Source of the DNA: Brevibacillus sp. JNUCC-41 | GTDB taxonomy: Bacteria; Bacillota; Bacilli; Bacillales; DSM-1321 | Length of the DNA stretch: 64,000 bases | Direction of reading: 5' to 3' | NCBI RefSeq assembly: GCF_014844095.1 | Contig: NZ_CP062163.1 | Span: 4,869,501-4,933,500 of the forward strand | Position numbers and translations under genes: made by a program | The notes under the pieces: generated by a model | Seen by the model: only the letters and a program-made list of their open reading frames with translations | The model's database searches: none | Told to the model about the DNA's origin: nothing | Shown here: in pieces, positions 43,098-54,068 of the stretch | How the letters are laid out: every line of letters starts with the position of its first letter | Numbering within the stretch: the stretch's first letter is position 1

Positions 43098-46000
43098 TTA
43101 TCGATCGACATTGAAGTAACGGGCTTCAGGATGTGCAAAAACAATGGCTGACACGGAAGCCTCTGGTTCCATCATGAATCCTTCTGTCAATTCCACGCCA
43201 ATATCCTGAGGTTGTAACAAGCGGAATAGCTTCTCCTGGTCTTCCAGATTAGGACAAGCAGGATAACCAAATGAAAACCTTTGCCCGGTGTACTTAGCGG
43301 CAAACCGCTCTTTCATGGACATTTCAATCGGATCGCTTATACCTAAATCATCCCGCATTAATTGATGAATTCTTTCTGCGAAACCTTCAGCTGTTTCGAG
43401 AGCAAGTGATTGAAGTGCGTGATTTTTCAAGAAATCGCCTTCAAGCTTTAGTTTTTCTGCCCATTTTCTAATCCCTTTTCCGGCAGTGACAAGGAAGAAA
43501 CCAACATAATCCATTTGCCCGGAGGAGATTGGTTTCGCGAAGTCCGCTAAACAAAGATGCGGATTCGTATCTTGCCGGGGGAAGTCGAAAGTTTCCAAAA
43601 CCTCGTTATGGTTTTCCGGGTTGTATACCAATAGCTTATCTCCTTCGCTTTGAGCAGGGAAAAATTGATAAACTGCATTCAAACCATAATCCGGTTCCAT
43701 CTTTAGAAATTCAATCAATTCATCAACGAGATCATTAAGTTGCACTGCTTTTTCATTCCCTTGCTTAAGCAATTCGGACACTTTACCTTTTAACCCCAAA
43801 TGATGTCCAATCAGCATTTGCCTATTAATATACGGCTGGATGACATCCAATGGATAGTTTTTCAGGACGTGACGCTTGACGTCACGCGGTATTTGAACAG
43901 GAGCATCGCTTAAAGGGGCAGCTGTGGACTGCTTCCGAACAGGTTTTTCCATCGTGGCAGCAATGGCGGCATTCGCTTTCGCTCTTTCCCGTTTCTCGAC
44001 TAACTCTTCCAAGTACACCACTTTTTTGTCAGAGTCATGTAAAATATTCGTTACAGCCAAACCATCCATCGCATCTTTGGAATATAAAACCGGTCCTTCA
44101 TATTCAGGTGATATTTTAAAATCGGTGAATTTACGGGATAATGCTGCCCCTCCCACTAAAATTGGGGTATTTATTCCCGCTTGCCTTAAATCCTGTGCTG
44201 TTAAAACCATTTGCTGTGCAGATTTGACAAGTAACCCAGATAGGCCAATGATAGTTGGCTCATGTTTTCGAACCTCTTCTATGATTTGTTGCGGTGCGAC
44301 CTTTATTCCCAAATCAATGACTTCATAGCCATTATTGGATAGGATGATATCCACTAAGTTTTTCCCGATATCATGCACATCTCCCTTGACGGTCGCCAAA
44401 AGGATTTTCCCTTTCTTAGCACTATCTTCTGAGTTTTCCATTAGTGGTTCAAGGTGGGATACAGCCGCCTTCATCGCTTCAGCACTCTGGAGCACCTCTG
44501 CGACAATAAGTTGGTTGTCATTAAACAACCTCCCCACCTCACTCATGCCATCCATCAATGGTCCATTGATGATTTCCAATGGGTTGTCACCGCGCTCAAT
44601 CGCTTCATTTAAATCATCAACCAATCCTTCTTTCGTTCCCTCGATAATATAGTTACCTAAACGTTCATCCAATGGCAGGATCACACCATTATCCTTCTTC
44701 TCCGCTTTTTTCCCGCGATAAAACTCGGTAAAAATCGCTAAAGTTTCAGTTGAAGTCTCAAATAGCAGTGCCTCAGCCAATTTCACTTCCTCTTCCGGTA
44801 TCAGAGCGAAACGTTCAAGTTTTTCTGTATTCACGATAGCATAATCGAGACCCGCTTTTGTACAATGGTAAAGGAAAACTGCATTTAATATTTCCCTTCC
44901 CCTCGCTGGCAGACCGAATGAAACGTTAGAAATGCCAAGTATCGTTAGGCATTCCGGAAACTTTTCTTTAATCGCCTTTATTCCATTCACCGTTTCCAAT
45001 GCAGATCCAATATATTGTTCATCCCCTGTGCCTACAGGAAATACAAGCGGATCAAAAATGATGTCACTTTTGTTCAGACCGTACTTATTAACGAGCAAAT
45101 TCACAGACCGTGTAGCCACTTCCAATTTCCGTTCAGCATCGACTGCCATCCCAGTTTCATCAATGGTTCCTACGACAACGGCAGCACCATATTGATGGAC
45201 TAATGGCACTATTTTTTCAAAGCGCTCTTCACCATCTTCAAGGTTTATGGAATTAATGATCGATTTTCCTTGTGAATGTTTTAATGCTTGTTCAAGCACG
45301 GCTTCATCCGTAGTATCGATGACCAATGGGACTTTCACTTTTTTGACGACCTCTTCCACAAATTCCTTCATATCGCCAAGCTCATCTCCATCAGGATCAG
45401 CAAGACAGATATCAATGACATGGGCCCCTTTTTTTACCTGGGAGCGTGCAATTTCGGCAGCTGGCTCATAATGCTTTCCGCGTATCAGCTCCTTGAATTT
45501 TCGGGAACCGATAACATTCGTTCTTTCACCTACGAATAAAGGCCGCATTGAATCATCATAAATTAGCGGCTCTATGCCCGATACGGCATGACCATGGGCT
45601 GTTTCCGTAATTGTACGGGGTTTCATGCCTTCGAGGACCCTGGAAAGTTCTTTAATATGTTCTGGTGTCGTACCACAACATCCGCCAATGATATTGATCC
45701 ATCCCTTTTCGGCGAATTGCTTCATTTTCTCTGCCAGTGAAGTAGGTGACTCATGATAGTGGCCTTCTTCATCAGGGAGCCCGGCATTCGGATAACAGCT
45801 GATGGCGCTATTTGATATATCTGCAAGTGTCCTGATATGGTCTATCATGAATTCCGGCCCTGTTGCACAATTAAGGCCAACCGCAACGGGCTTCATATGT
45901 TCAACCGATAAATAGAAAGCTTCTATGGACTGGCCAGCAAGTGTAGTGCCCATCGGTTCGATTGTCCCTGATATGATGACAGGCACATCTTTTCCTGTTT

Positions 46001-46547
46001 TAGCGAATGCTGCTTTGATTCCGGAAAAGGCTGCCTTGACATTAAGCATATCCTGACAGGTTTCCACCAATAACAAGTCTACCCCGCCATCCAAGAGACC
46101 CAGTGCCTGTTCTGCATAGGAATCGGTTAAAATATCAAAAGTCGTTCCGCCCGTTACGGAAAGCGTTTTTGTAGTTGGACCCATCGAGCCAGCTACATAC
46201 CTTGGCCATTCATCATTGGAGTACTTTTCACAAGCTTTAACGGCAAGCTCAGCTGAAATCTTATTAAGCTTGTAAGCAATAGTGCTTATTTGGTATTCCT
46301 CCAGTACGATGCTGGTCGCTCCGAAGGTATTTGTTTCAATGATGTCTGCACCCGCCGCTAAATATTTTTCATGAATGGATTGGATGATTTCCGGTTGCGT
46401 CAATGATAAATATTCATTGCAGCCCTCAAATTGTTCCCCTCCAAAATCCCCTGCCGTCAAATTCTCCGCTTGAAGCATGGTTCCCATCGCCCCGTCAAGA
46501 AGGAGTATTTTAGAATTCAACTGATCTTGAATCGCTTTTTTATTCAT
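43098..46547 (-). CDS. metH: Cobalamin-dependent methionine synthase
   Basis: A 1149-aa four-module enzyme. Module order: homocysteine domain (about 1-320; zinc Cys residues in [11 protein letters not shown] and [13 protein letters not shown]); pterin domain (about 340-620; [28 protein letters not shown]); B12 domain (about 640-870; cofactor His in [22 protein letters not shown]); and SAM reactivation domain ([18 protein letters not shown]). GAGGTGGCAGTAC precedes the ATG. It overlaps yitJ by 8 bp, so methylene-THF reduction and methyl transfer are coupled. The upstream S-box leader puts both under SAM control. It needs a supply of cobalamin. Confidence 0.97.
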   Translation of the reverse strand: MNKKAIQDQLNSKILLLDGAMGTMLQAENLTAGDFGGEQFEGCNEYLSLTQPEIIQSIHEKYLAAGADIIETNTFGATSIVLEEYQISTIAYKLNKISAELAVKACEKYSNDEWPRYVAGSMGPTTKTLSVTGGTTFDILTDSYAEQALGLLDGGVDLLLVETCQDMLNVKAAFSGIKAAFAKTGKDVPVIISGTIEPMGTTLAGQSIEAFYLSVEHMKPVAVGLNCATGPEFMIDHIRTLADISNSAISCYPNAGLPDEEGHYHESPTSLAEKMKQFAEKGWINIIGGCCGTTPEHIKELSRVLEGMKPRTITETAHGHAVSGIEPLIYDDSMRPLFVGERTNVIGSRKFKELIRGKHYEPAAEIARSQVKKGAHVIDICLADPDGDELGDMKEFVEEVVKKVKVPLVIDTTDEAVLEQALKHSQGKSIINSINLEDGEERFEKIVPLVHQYGAAVVVGTIDETGMAVDAERKLEVATRSVNLLVNKYGLNKSDIIFDPLVFPVGTGDEQYIGSALETVNGIKAIKEKFPECLTILGISNVSFGLPARGREILNAVFLYHCTKAGLDYAIVNTEKLERFALIPEEEVKLAEALLFETSTETLAIFTEFYRGKKAEKKDNGVILPLDERLGNYIIEGTKEGLVDDLNEAIERGDNPLEIINGPLMDGMSEVGRLFNDNQLIVAEVLQSAEAMKAAVSHLEPLMENSEDSAKKGKILLATVKGDVHDIGKNLVDIILSNNGYEVIDLGIKVAPQQIIEEVRKHEPTIIGLSGLLVKSAQQMVLTAQDLRQAGINTPILVGGAALSRKFTDFKISPEYEGPVLYSKDAMDGLAVTNILHDSDKKVVYLEELVEKRERAKANAAIAATMEKPVRKQSTAAPLSDAPVQIPRDVKRHVLKNYPLDVIQPYINRQMLIGHHLGLKGKVSELLKQGNEKAVQLNDLVDELIEFLKMEPDYGLNAVYQFFPAQSEGDKLLVYNPENHNEVLETFDFPRQDTNPHLCLADFAKPISSGQMDYVGFFLVTAGKGIRKWAEKLKLEGDFLKNHALQSLALETAEGFAERIHQLMRDDLGISDPIEMSMKERFAAKYTGQRFSFGYPACPNLEDQEKLFRLLQPQDIGVELTEGFMMEPEASVSAIVFAHPEARYFNVDR

Positions 46548-48387
46548 GTACTGCCACCTCTGATGTATGTTTACTATCGACTTTTCTAATATATTTCGTA
46601 AGTTCCGCCGTCATTTCATAGCGAAGGAACGGAGTGATTAAATATATGCCCTTGAATTTTTCCCTTGCCGCGTCCACTAGCTCTCGCGCTATATTCACTC
46701 CTTCAATCCTCGACTTTACAGGGTCATCCCCCGCTAACGCCATGGCTCTTCTAACGTTATCAGGCAATTTGATGCCTGGGATTTCATTATGGATGAATTC
46801 GGCGTTCCTGGTGCTGGTCAAGGGCATGATACCGATGAAGATCGGGGTTTCTAAATGTTTTGTAGCTTCATATACTTCTTCGATCTGCTCCACGGAATAG
46901 ATTGGCTGTGTCAAGAAGGATTGGGCACCGCAGGCAATCTTCTTTTCCATTCTCAGTACCGCTTTATCCAGATATTTCACATTGGGATTAAACGCTGCAG
47001 CAATTTTGAAATTTGCCCGTTGGCCCAAACTTTGCCCCGAATAGGAAAGACCTTCATTAAATTGTTTGACCATACTTATTAGGTCAAAGGAAGATAAATC
47101 ATAAACCGAAGTGGCGCCCGGGAAGTCCCCAATTTTTGAAGGGTCTCCGGTGATGATCAATATTTCGTTCAGGCCCACCGTCTGCAGACCCATTAAATGT
47201 GACTGCAGTCCAATCAAATTTCGATCACGGCATGTTATATGCACCATCGGCTCTATATTCAATTGGTTCTTAAGTAAATTAGCCAGTGCATCATTAGATA
47301 TCCTTGGTGAGGCAAGCGAATTATCCGCTAATGTAACGGAATCGACCCCTGCTTTTTTCAAAACCTCGGCACCAGTCATGAAGCTCGCTATACCTAACTT
47401 TTTCGGTGGATCAAGTTCAACTAGAATCGTCCTTTCTGTTTTGGCCTTTTCGAACAGGGGACGTTCCAATTCTCTATCATTCACTTCAATTATTTCTATT
47501 TCACGGGATTTCGTGAATTTCTCTTTCACAGGAGCCAAACTTCCAATCGCATTCTTTACAGCTTGAATATGCAGCGGAGTCGTTCCACAGCACCCTCCTA
47601 TGATCGCGGCACCCTGCTCACGAAGTTCTAGGGCACTTGAACCGAAGTATTCCGGCACAGCTTTATAGACGAGCCTTCCATCCACATAATCCGGGAGGCT
47701 GGCATTTGGGTATATGGCAATTGATGCTTGCTTTGGCAAACTCACTTCTTCCAAGGCCCGAATCATATGATGTGGACCGAGACGGCAATTCACCCCCACA
47801 ACATCGGCACCCAATTGCTCAAGTTTTTGAAAGGCTTCATTTAAATGGATTCCATTTTGAAGATTTCCCAGTTCATGCATCGAAACATTTGCGATGATCG
47901 GCAGTCCAGTTTCATTTTTAACGATTTGCAGGACGGTTTCCAGTTCTTCCAGGTCATAAAATGTTTCCAAGAGAATTCCATCAGGGTTTTCCATCAAAAG
48001 ACTGTATAGCTGTTCACGAAAACCCCGTTTTATCTCTTCCATGCTTAAATCCGATTTCCTGATGCTCCGCTGTGCCCCTATGGTACCGAAGACGTATGCC
48101 TTTCCTTTTGCCGCTTTTTTAGCAAGAATGACTCCCTGGCGATTGATTCTGCTTACCTCATCTTCCAGTCCATACCGTTTCAATTTGTTGAAATTGGCTC
48201 CGTATGTATTCGATTGAAGGATATCTGCACCAGCTTCCAAATAGGCACGGTGGATGGATTCTATTTGATCTGGGTTCGTGCAGTTTAATTCCTCATAGCA
48301 TTGATCGATGCCATTTGAATATAATAAGGTCCCCATTGCCCCTTCCCCAACCAGTATTCTTTCTTTCACGTCTTTACGAAAATTCAT
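46540..48387 (-). CDS. yitJ: Bifunctional homocysteine S-methyltransferase / 5,10-methylene-THF reductase
   Basis: A 615-aa fusion. The N-terminal homocysteine S-methyltransferase domain (about 1-290) has [26 protein letters not shown] and [13 protein letters not shown] (zinc cysteines). The C-terminal MTHFR TIM barrel (about 320-600) has [39 protein letters not shown] and [20 protein letters not shown]. The start at 48387 is taken with AGGA 7 bases upstream; ATG 48390 is an alternative. It is the first gene after the SAM riboswitch. It makes 5-methyl-THF for MetH and can itself recycle homocysteine. Confidence 0.96.
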   Translation of the reverse strand: MNFRKDVKERILVGEGAMGTLLYSNGIDQCYEELNCTNPDQIESIHRAYLEAGADILQSNTYGANFNKLKRYGLEDEVSRINRQGVILAKKAAKGKAYVFGTIGAQRSIRKSDLSMEEIKRGFREQLYSLLMENPDGILLETFYDLEELETVLQIVKNETGLPIIANVSMHELGNLQNGIHLNEAFQKLEQLGADVVGVNCRLGPHHMIRALEEVSLPKQASIAIYPNASLPDYVDGRLVYKAVPEYFGSSALELREQGAAIIGGCCGTTPLHIQAVKNAIGSLAPVKEKFTKSREIEIIEVNDRELERPLFEKAKTERTILVELDPPKKLGIASFMTGAEVLKKAGVDSVTLADNSLASPRISNDALANLLKNQLNIEPMVHITCRDRNLIGLQSHLMGLQTVGLNEILIITGDPSKIGDFPGATSVYDLSSFDLISMVKQFNEGLSYSGQSLGQRANFKIAAAFNPNVKYLDKAVLRMEKKIACGAQSFLTQPIYSVEQIEEVYEATKHLETPIFIGIMPLTSTRNAEFIHNEIPGIKLPDNVRRAMALAGDDPVKSRIEGVNIARELVDAAREKFKGIYLITPFLRYEMTAELTKYIRKVDSKHTSEVAVHE

Positions 48388-48450
48388 CATTACATCCTCT
48401 CTCAAAAACAATCCTGTTTTTGTCGTATTCTATGAGTATGAGAGAAAAGG

Positions 48451-48588
48451 AAAAAAACCTTCTCAAAGAAGAAGGTTTTTTGAAACATTCTCCTCATCTA
48501 TCAAGCTCTGCTTGCTGGATTTAGCACCTTTGCCTAAGCTGGTTGCTGAGGTTTCTTCGGGCCAGTCCCTCCACCTCTCTCGATAAGA
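48451..48588 (-). ncRNA. SAM-I riboswitch (S-box leader) of yitJ-metH
   Basis: On the minus strand the leader runs CTTATCGAGAGAGGTGGAGG, GACTGGCCC, GAAACCTCAGCAACC, a P3 stem, GGTGCTAAATCCAGCAAG and GATAGATGAGG: the P1-P4 landmarks of the S-box. It ends in a terminator hairpin (48451-48482, arms AAACCTTCT and AGAAGGTTT with a T tract), about 65 bp before the yitJ start. High SAM should end transcription early. Nothing else is seen between 48589 and 48700. Confidence 0.95.
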
Positions 48589-48700
48589 TCCATTTATATA
48601 ATTTTCACAAGATTTCAAAATTTGATTATACTTAATTTACATTAATAATCTGTCAATTTCAATACCTGATCGACATTTTTTTCACTTTTGCAAAAATCAT

Positions 48701-49351
48701 TCAACCTTTTGCAGCTTGAACCCTCTTCAGGATCCTTTGTTTCCAGTCTTCCGCTAACGAGTCTAGTGTAAGTAAAGCCTTTGCGCCTTCCAGCCCATCT
48801 CGTTTATGAAGGATTACCTCTGCTGCATAATGAACTGAAATTTTTTCCTGCAAACGATCTATCAGCACAATCTCGTTTTGTTTATTTATCGTTCCTTCTT
48901 GAAGTACTCGTGCAAAATAACCAGTTAAACTCGTTTTCAGCACGAGTTCCAAAAACTTAGGTTCTTGATTGAAATGGGAAATGGTCGAACAAGGTATCCT
49001 CCCCTGGTTAATTTGAACAATCACTTCGCCTATTTGATAAATATCGCCAATATATGTTGTTTCTTCTCTCATCCCCGCTACAGTTAAGTTTTCACCGAAT
49101 GCAGGGATTTCCAGTTTTTTAGAGAATTTTTCATTCCATAATGAATAATGCTCAAAGGGGTAAAAGCACAAAACGCGATCAGGACCTCCGTGGAACTTTA
49201 CATTACCAACCCCATCACCAATTATACCTGATTTAGTCACTGTCACATTTTCCTGTGCTTGTTTATCCATTGCTGAAAAGATTTCGATATTCGAAAAAAT
49301 TTCATGCTTCGGCTTCCCGGCATGAAGTGCTTTGATTTTTCCATTTTCCAT
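48701..49351 (-). CDS. MOSC domain protein (YiiM-like)
   Basis: A 216-aa protein with the MOSC beta-barrel. It has KSGIIGDGVGNVKFHGGPDR (GDxxxxxxHGG signature), LCFYPFEHYSLW, IPAFGENLTVAGMREE, GEVIVQINQGRIPCSTISHF (conserved Cys) and a C-terminal helical tail typical of YiiM. Family members bind a sulfurated molybdenum cofactor and include enzymes reducing N-hydroxylated bases. The start at 49351 is the more plausible of two ATGs, though its ribosome site is weak. It stands alone after the S-box region. Substrate unknown. Confidence 0.9.
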   Translation of the reverse strand: MENGKIKALHAGKPKHEIFSNIEIFSAMDKQAQENVTVTKSGIIGDGVGNVKFHGGPDRVLCFYPFEHYSLWNEKFSKKLEIPAFGENLTVAGMREETTYIGDIYQIGEVIVQINQGRIPCSTISHFNQEPKFLELVLKTSLTGYFARVLQEGTINKQNEIVLIDRLQEKISVHYAAEVILHKRDGLEGAKALLTLDSLAEDWKQRILKRVQAAKG

Positions 49352-49564
49352 TTTGCATCTTCCATTCAAATATATTTTTTATCATCCTGTATGTATAAAT
49401 TATACTAAAAATCCATTTATTCTGTAGTTATTTATAAGAATATGAAAATGCAAAAGCCTCATGAGCCGTTAAATGGGGGAAATATCATTGATTTCCAGAA
49501 AAATTCATAGGTTAGTTCAGTAATTTTGTTGCTATTTCAGAATTAAATATGGTAGAATATGAAC

Positions 49565-49658
49565 ACAATATATAGTCGAAAACTACAACCGTTCGCCTAT
49601 ATGTTGATTTTCACGATTGAATTCCTCATTGTCGCTCTTTAGGGAGCGAATTTTTTTG
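49565..49658 (+). ncRNA. Candidate small RNA
   Basis: On the plus strand an extended -10 (TGGTAGAAT near 49551-49559) with TTGCTA about 18 bp upstream suggests a promoter. About 90 bp later comes an intrinsic terminator: TCGCTC and GAGCGA arms then T7, 49630-49658. No open frame of useful length lies between them. No family is recognised. The rest of 49352-49854 shows nothing else. Confidence 0.45.
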
Positions 49659-49854
49659 CCTTCATTTCCATCCACCATTTTCTATTAATCCCATTTTGTT
49701 TCTTACATCGTGATCCACTTACATATTTGCACTTTCCTTACCTATGTAAATCTCCCCTATTAATTCACTTTCCTTACCATTTAGAAAGCAAATTACCTTG
49801 CTAAAACAAGCAGAAAGCCGAGCGACATCATGTGTCTTCCGCTCAGCTTCCTGT

Positions 49855-50697
49855 TTAAGCTTGTTTCTTTTTTTTCGGTGCCACTTTCTTTCGGGTCGTC
49901 TTTTTCATTTCCGTTTCATCATGTTTCGTACGGTCAATGGATGCCTGTAAAGCCTCCATTAAATCGGTTACATTGTTGGAAACTGGTTCTTTTGTTTTGG
50001 CTGTAATCGTCGTCTGTCCTGCTTTCTTTGATTCAATCAATTCAAGCAACGCGGTTCGATAGTCATCGGTGTATTTTGCCGGATCGAAAGTAGTCGTTAA
50101 TTGATCTATCAATAAAACGGCAGTATCGATTTCTTTTTTTTCAATCGTATCGTTGGCAGGAATATTCGGAACATCCGCTGTGGGGCGAACTTCATCCGGA
50201 TAATGAATCGTTTCCATCACCAAGGTATTATCAACGACTCGGATTACTGCCATTTGTTCTTTAGAGCGGATGATGATTTTCGCTAACCCTACCTTATTCG
50301 ATTCCTTGAGGGCCTGTCTCAAAAGGGAATAAGCTTTTATCCCTCCGTCATTAGGAGACATGTAATAACTCCGGTTAAAATAAATGGGATCTATTTCTTC
50401 AATTTTAACGAAATCCACGATTTCCACGGCTTTTTCTTCGTTTTGTTTTTTCAGTTGTTCTAGTTCATTGTCTTCCAATACAACAAACTTTCCCTTTGTA
50501 TACTCAAAAGCGCGGACTATATCATCCTTCCCCACTTCTTTCTGGCATACCGGACAAACCTTTTCGTATTTAATCGGTGAATGACATTCCTTATGCAACG
50601 TCCTCAAAGAAATATCCTTATCCTCCGTAGCAGCATGAAGTTTGATCGGAATGTTCACCAAACCGAATGATATGCTCCCCTTCCACATCGTATGCAT
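49855..50697 (-). CDS. ku: Ku protein (non-homologous end joining)
   Basis: A 280-aa bacterial Ku. It has the conserved start MHTMWKGSISFGLVNIPIKL, the CHSPIKYEKVCPVCQKEVG zinc-finger-like block, VEIVDFVKIEEIDPIYFNRS and YYMSPNDGG, and ends in a Lys-rich tail (KKTTRKKVAPKKKK). The start follows GAGGTGACGAAT; an upstream in-frame ATG runs through the promoter region. It is divergent from ligD. The homodimer binds DNA ends and recruits LigD; in B. subtilis the pair protects spores against double-strand breaks. Confidence 0.96.
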   Translation of the reverse strand: MHTMWKGSISFGLVNIPIKLHAATEDKDISLRTLHKECHSPIKYEKVCPVCQKEVGKDDIVRAFEYTKGKFVVLEDNELEQLKKQNEEKAVEIVDFVKIEEIDPIYFNRSYYMSPNDGGIKAYSLLRQALKESNKVGLAKIIIRSKEQMAVIRVVDNTLVMETIHYPDEVRPTADVPNIPANDTIEKKEIDTAVLLIDQLTTTFDPAKYTDDYRTALLELIESKKAGQTTITAKTKEPVSNNVTDLMEALQASIDRTKHDETEMKKTTRKKVAPKKKKQA

Positions 50698-50849
50698 ATT
50701 CGTCACCTCATAACTTATTTTTAAAGAGAAGAACGATTTTATTATTCCCCTTTGTTCAAAAAAAACCGAAAAAATAATTGCCAACTCTAACACTTCGTTT
50801 TTTTGGCAAAATAATCTTAACCAATTATTTGCGGAGGTAAATACAAAAA

Positions 50850-52697
50850 ATGAAACCGATGCTGCCTACCTATTACCCTGAAGCCCCCAATTCCAAGGAT
50901 TGGCGTTATGAAGTCAAATATGACGGCTTTAGGGCTATTTTAACGATAGACTCCGATACCATTAGCATTTCGAGTCGGAACGAAAAGGAATTATCACCAC
51001 AATTCCCGGAAATCATTGCTTACATCAAAAATCTGCACCTGAAAGACTATCTCCCGCTTCGGTTAGATGGCGAATTGGTCTGGCTTACCAATCAGGCGAA
51101 AGCCGACTTTTTTCAAATACAGTGGCGAGGACGCCTTGGGAAACAATCCTTAATTTCAGAAAATGCCCGTTTTTCCCCATGCCGGTTCATAGCGTTTGAC
51201 CTGCTTAGCATCAGCGGAAAAAACGTAGCAGCTAAACCCATGGAAGAAAGAAGGGAATTGATGTTGAATATGGGGGCAAATCTTGGCTTTCCTATGCCCC
51301 CTGATCCCAACGATAAGGCTTTGATACAATTAATAGAGAGTTTTGACATATTGGATAATGCCTTGAATAAGGTCACCCTATTAGATGGCGAAGGGGTTGT
51401 CGCCAAGGAAATTCGTGGGACTTGGCAAGAAGGGAAACGTACTGCCTCATGGATCAAGGTGAAAAATTGGAAGACCGTTTCTTGTTTCATTACAGCATTG
51501 CATAAAGAAAATGGTTACGTTTCCCTCGCAGTTTTCAAAGAAGGTGCCGTAACCAAAATCGGAAGTGTTAAAAATGGACTGAGTCCTCAAGATAAAAGGA
51601 TATTGCATGAACTGATCAAGCAAAATGCATCAGACGAGGACACACAATTTTTTTATATCCATCCATCCATTTGCATCGAAGTCCAATTCTTGCACGTGTA
51701 TGAGGAGAATGAATTGCGTGAGCCTCAATTTTCACAATGGCTTTTACAAACGGCTCCCGAAGAATGTACCTGGGAGAAATTCGTGCTAGGTCAATATACA
51801 TTTCCAGATTCTGTGCAAATAACTTCCAGGGATAAACCGCTTTGGATAACAGGAAATAAAAAGGTGATAAAGGTTGAATACCTCCATTATTTACGGGAGG
51901 TTTCAGCTTTCTTCTTACCCTTCTTGAAGAATAAACTGCTTACGACGATCCGCTATCCTCATGGCACTTTGGATAAAGAAAGATTTTTCCAGAAAAACAA
52001 ACCTGATTATGCACCGTCCTTTATTAAAACGTTCATTGATGAAGATATCGAGTATATGCTATGTGACGATATTGAAACGCTTCTTTGGTTCGGCAATCAA
52101 CTTGCATTGGAATTCCATGCGCCATTTCAGAAAGCGGGTAAAACACGCCCCGACGAAATCGTCCTGGACTTGGATCCTCCTTCCATCGAATATTTCTCCT
52201 TAGCGATAAAGGCCGCACAGGAAATAAAGAAGGTGATGGATTCATTAAGGATAAAAGCTTTTGTAAAAACTTCAGGTAACAAAGGACTGCAAATACACAT
52301 CCCACTGCCTGTAGACACATTTACTTATCAGGAGACACGCATTTTCACTGACTTTCTCGGTGACTACTTATCAAGTTCCAACCCAAATGATTTTACAACG
52401 GAAAGGATGAAAATAAATCGGCATAATCGACTTTACTTGGACTTTGTGCAGCATAGTGAAGGAAAAACCATCATCCTTCCTTATTCCCCGCGGGGAAATT
52501 CTTTCGCTGGTGTGGCTACACCTTTGTTTTGGAAGGAAGTGGACGAAAATCTCCAATTAAAGGACTTTACGATTGAAACCATACCAAGCAGAATAAAAAA
52601 GGAAGGGTGTGCATTTATGGATTACAGACTCATCGATAATGGACCAGCCTTTTTGGAAGTATTGTCGTTCCTAAAACAAAAAAAGACCAACAGCTGA
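50850..52697 (+). CDS. ligD: ATP-dependent DNA ligase LigD (ligase-polymerase)
   Basis: A 615-aa enzyme in the Bacillus arrangement, ligase first and polymerase second, without the 3'-phosphoesterase domain. The adenylation Lys is in EVKYDGFRAIL (Lys23). LRLDGELVW, ARFSPCRFIAFDLLS and EGVVAKEIRGTW-type motifs complete the nucleotidyltransferase, followed by an OB fold. The primase-polymerase domain (about 320-610) has the catalytic DxD in VLDLDPPSIEYF, FVKTSGNKGLQIHIPL and LYLDFVQHSEGKTIILPYSP. GCGGAGGTAAATACAAAA precedes the ATG. With Ku it fills and seals broken ends. Confidence 0.96.
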   Translation: MKPMLPTYYPEAPNSKDWRYEVKYDGFRAILTIDSDTISISSRNEKELSPQFPEIIAYIKNLHLKDYLPLRLDGELVWLTNQAKADFFQIQWRGRLGKQSLISENARFSPCRFIAFDLLSISGKNVAAKPMEERRELMLNMGANLGFPMPPDPNDKALIQLIESFDILDNALNKVTLLDGEGVVAKEIRGTWQEGKRTASWIKVKNWKTVSCFITALHKENGYVSLAVFKEGAVTKIGSVKNGLSPQDKRILHELIKQNASDEDTQFFYIHPSICIEVQFLHVYEENELREPQFSQWLLQTAPEECTWEKFVLGQYTFPDSVQITSRDKPLWITGNKKVIKVEYLHYLREVSAFFLPFLKNKLLTTIRYPHGTLDKERFFQKNKPDYAPSFIKTFIDEDIEYMLCDDIETLLWFGNQLALEFHAPFQKAGKTRPDEIVLDLDPPSIEYFSLAIKAAQEIKKVMDSLRIKAFVKTSGNKGLQIHIPLPVDTFTYQETRIFTDFLGDYLSSSNPNDFTTERMKINRHNRLYLDFVQHSEGKTIILPYSPRGNSFAGVATPLFWKEVDENLQLKDFTIETIPSRIKKEGCAFMDYRLIDNGPAFLEVLSFLKQKKTNS

Positions 52698-52706
52698 TTG
52701 GTCTTA
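52681..52706. terminator. Hairpin at the ligD stop
   Basis: AAGACCAA and TTGGTCTT arms span the ligD stop codon. The T run is on the minus strand, so it would stop transcription coming from dapF's side rather than from ligD. Confidence 0.5.
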
Positions 52707-52732
52707 GCGAGTTTAAAATGAACCGTTGATCC

Positions 52733-52806
52733 CCCTCACCAGGCACTCTTTCTGGGACGCACTTTTCTAAGTAGGAGTCCCCTGACTTCCGGTCCGGATC
52801 AACTGG
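52733..52806 (+). repeat. Diverged partial copy of the IS1182-associated upstream segment
   Basis: Shared words with 63410-63533 are CAGGCACTC near the start, then GGAC/AGACGC, GCAGGAGTC-like GTAGGAGTC, CTTCCG and ATCAACT in the same order. The middle part is shortened. It appears to be an old scar or miniature derivative of the same element type. Confidence 0.6.
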
Positions 52807-52848
52807 AATGGTCTTTTGATTACATTACTAAGAGGTTTTTAAATGAGA

Positions 52849-52889
52849 AAACTGCAGGCAAACTCTCTTCTTCGAGTTTGCTGCAGTCT
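52849..52889 (-). terminator. Terminator of dapF
   Basis: ACTGCAGgCAAACTC and GAGTTTGCTGCAGT arms (one bulge), followed by TTTTCTCATTTAAAAA on the minus strand. Confidence 0.75.
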
Positions 52890-52898
52890 GGAAATTTT

Positions 52899-53885
52899 TT
52901 ATAATTTTGTTTTCAAATAACTTTGAACTTCATCCTGAAGCTTGGCATATAAGCTTGTTTCCAATTCAAAATCCTCTTTTTCAAGCACTTCAAATTTTTC
53001 AGGCTGATCTAGGTCCATTTCAATCGATACCTTGAATTCATAGGTTGCGTTCCCGATTAAATCAATTGAATACTTTTGGCTTTCATCATCATGGTGGACC
53101 ACGCATTTAACTTTTCCGCCGTTATTGTAGACAGATATTTCACTTTCCAACGCATTTAATCCAACAGAGCATGTTACTAGGCTTGAAGCTGACATCGCCG
53201 TTCCACACGCATTCGTGAAGCCTACCCCCCGTTCGAATGTCCGCACATAAATGCTCCCTGGTTCCAGCTCTTTCACGAAGCTGACATTGACACCATCAGG
53301 GAAAAGCTCATTCGGTTGATTGACCTTTGTTGAAAGTTCATCCTGCAAACCACTTTGCAAAACCTCACTATCAACCAGCGTGATCAAATGTGGATTAGGA
53401 ACCGCCAATGCCGAAAATAATAGGGTATCATGAAGTTCCGGCAATAATTCGTTTTGCAACTGTTCTTTAGCCAATACAAGAGGTAGATCCTTCACATTAA
53501 AACTCACCGGTGAAATTTCCACCTTGAAAGTCGGAATTCCCTCATAAATATCTTCCGTTTTTTCCACGAGTAGATTTGCCTTCATGGTTTCCACAATCAT
53601 TTTATCGAGTCCTAGAACGTCGTTCGCGTAACGTGCAACACAGCGAAGTCCATTGCCGCACATCGAGGCTTCCGATCCATCCGCATTAAAAACACGCATC
53701 CGGCAATCAGCATGTTCACTTTTCATTACGAACAAAATACCATCCGCCCCAAGCTTTTCCCTATTGCATAGGGCCTTCGCGAAATTTTTCCGCTCTTCTT
53801 CAGTAAACGTCAGGGTCGTAGTCAATTCATCAATGATTAAGAAATCATTTCCTGAACCATGGCTTTTTAAACCTTCAATAATCAT
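52899..53885 (-). CDS. dapF: Diaminopimelate epimerase (long form)
   Basis: A 328-aa DapF that interconverts LL- and meso-diaminopimelate for lysine and peptidoglycan. Both catalytic cysteines are present, in ASMCGNGLRCVARYA and in GFTNACGTAMSAS. KSHGSGNDFLIID and FDPDGVNVSFV-like LFPDGVNVSFVKELEPGSI are conserved. It is some 40 residues longer than the usual enzyme (about 284 in B. subtilis). The extra length is an acidic C-terminal tail (MDLDQPEKFEVLEKEDFELE and on). The start at 53885 follows AGAGGATGTGACAGG. It stands alone rather than in a lysine operon. Confidence 0.93.
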   Translation of the reverse strand: MIIEGLKSHGSGNDFLIIDELTTTLTFTEEERKNFAKALCNREKLGADGILFVMKSEHADCRMRVFNADGSEASMCGNGLRCVARYANDVLGLDKMIVETMKANLLVEKTEDIYEGIPTFKVEISPVSFNVKDLPLVLAKEQLQNELLPELHDTLLFSALAVPNPHLITLVDSEVLQSGLQDELSTKVNQPNELFPDGVNVSFVKELEPGSIYVRTFERGVGFTNACGTAMSASSLVTCSVGLNALESEISVYNNGGKVKCVVHHDDESQKYSIDLIGNATYEFKVSIEMDLDQPEKFEVLEKEDFELETSLYAKLQDEVQSYLKTKL

Positions 53886-54018
53886 CCTGTCACATCCTCT
53901 AATATGCTGCTTGTCATTTATCATTTTTTTAATATTCTATATCATAGCATTTTCAAGATGGATGTGTCATCGCGTAAATCACAATATATCTATTTTTTCC
54001 GAAGAAAAAACCAATAAG

Positions 54019-54060
54019 AAGAGCGGTTGGAATGAGAATTAACTCCTTCCAACCGCTCTA
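54019..54060 (-). terminator. Terminator of the NCS2 permease gene
   Basis: AGAGCGGTTGGAA and TTCCAACCGCTCT, perfect 13-bp arms; TTTTTTC follows some bases later on the minus strand. It begins about 10 bp after the stop. Confidence 0.8.
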
Positions 54061-54068
54061 TTGAATTA

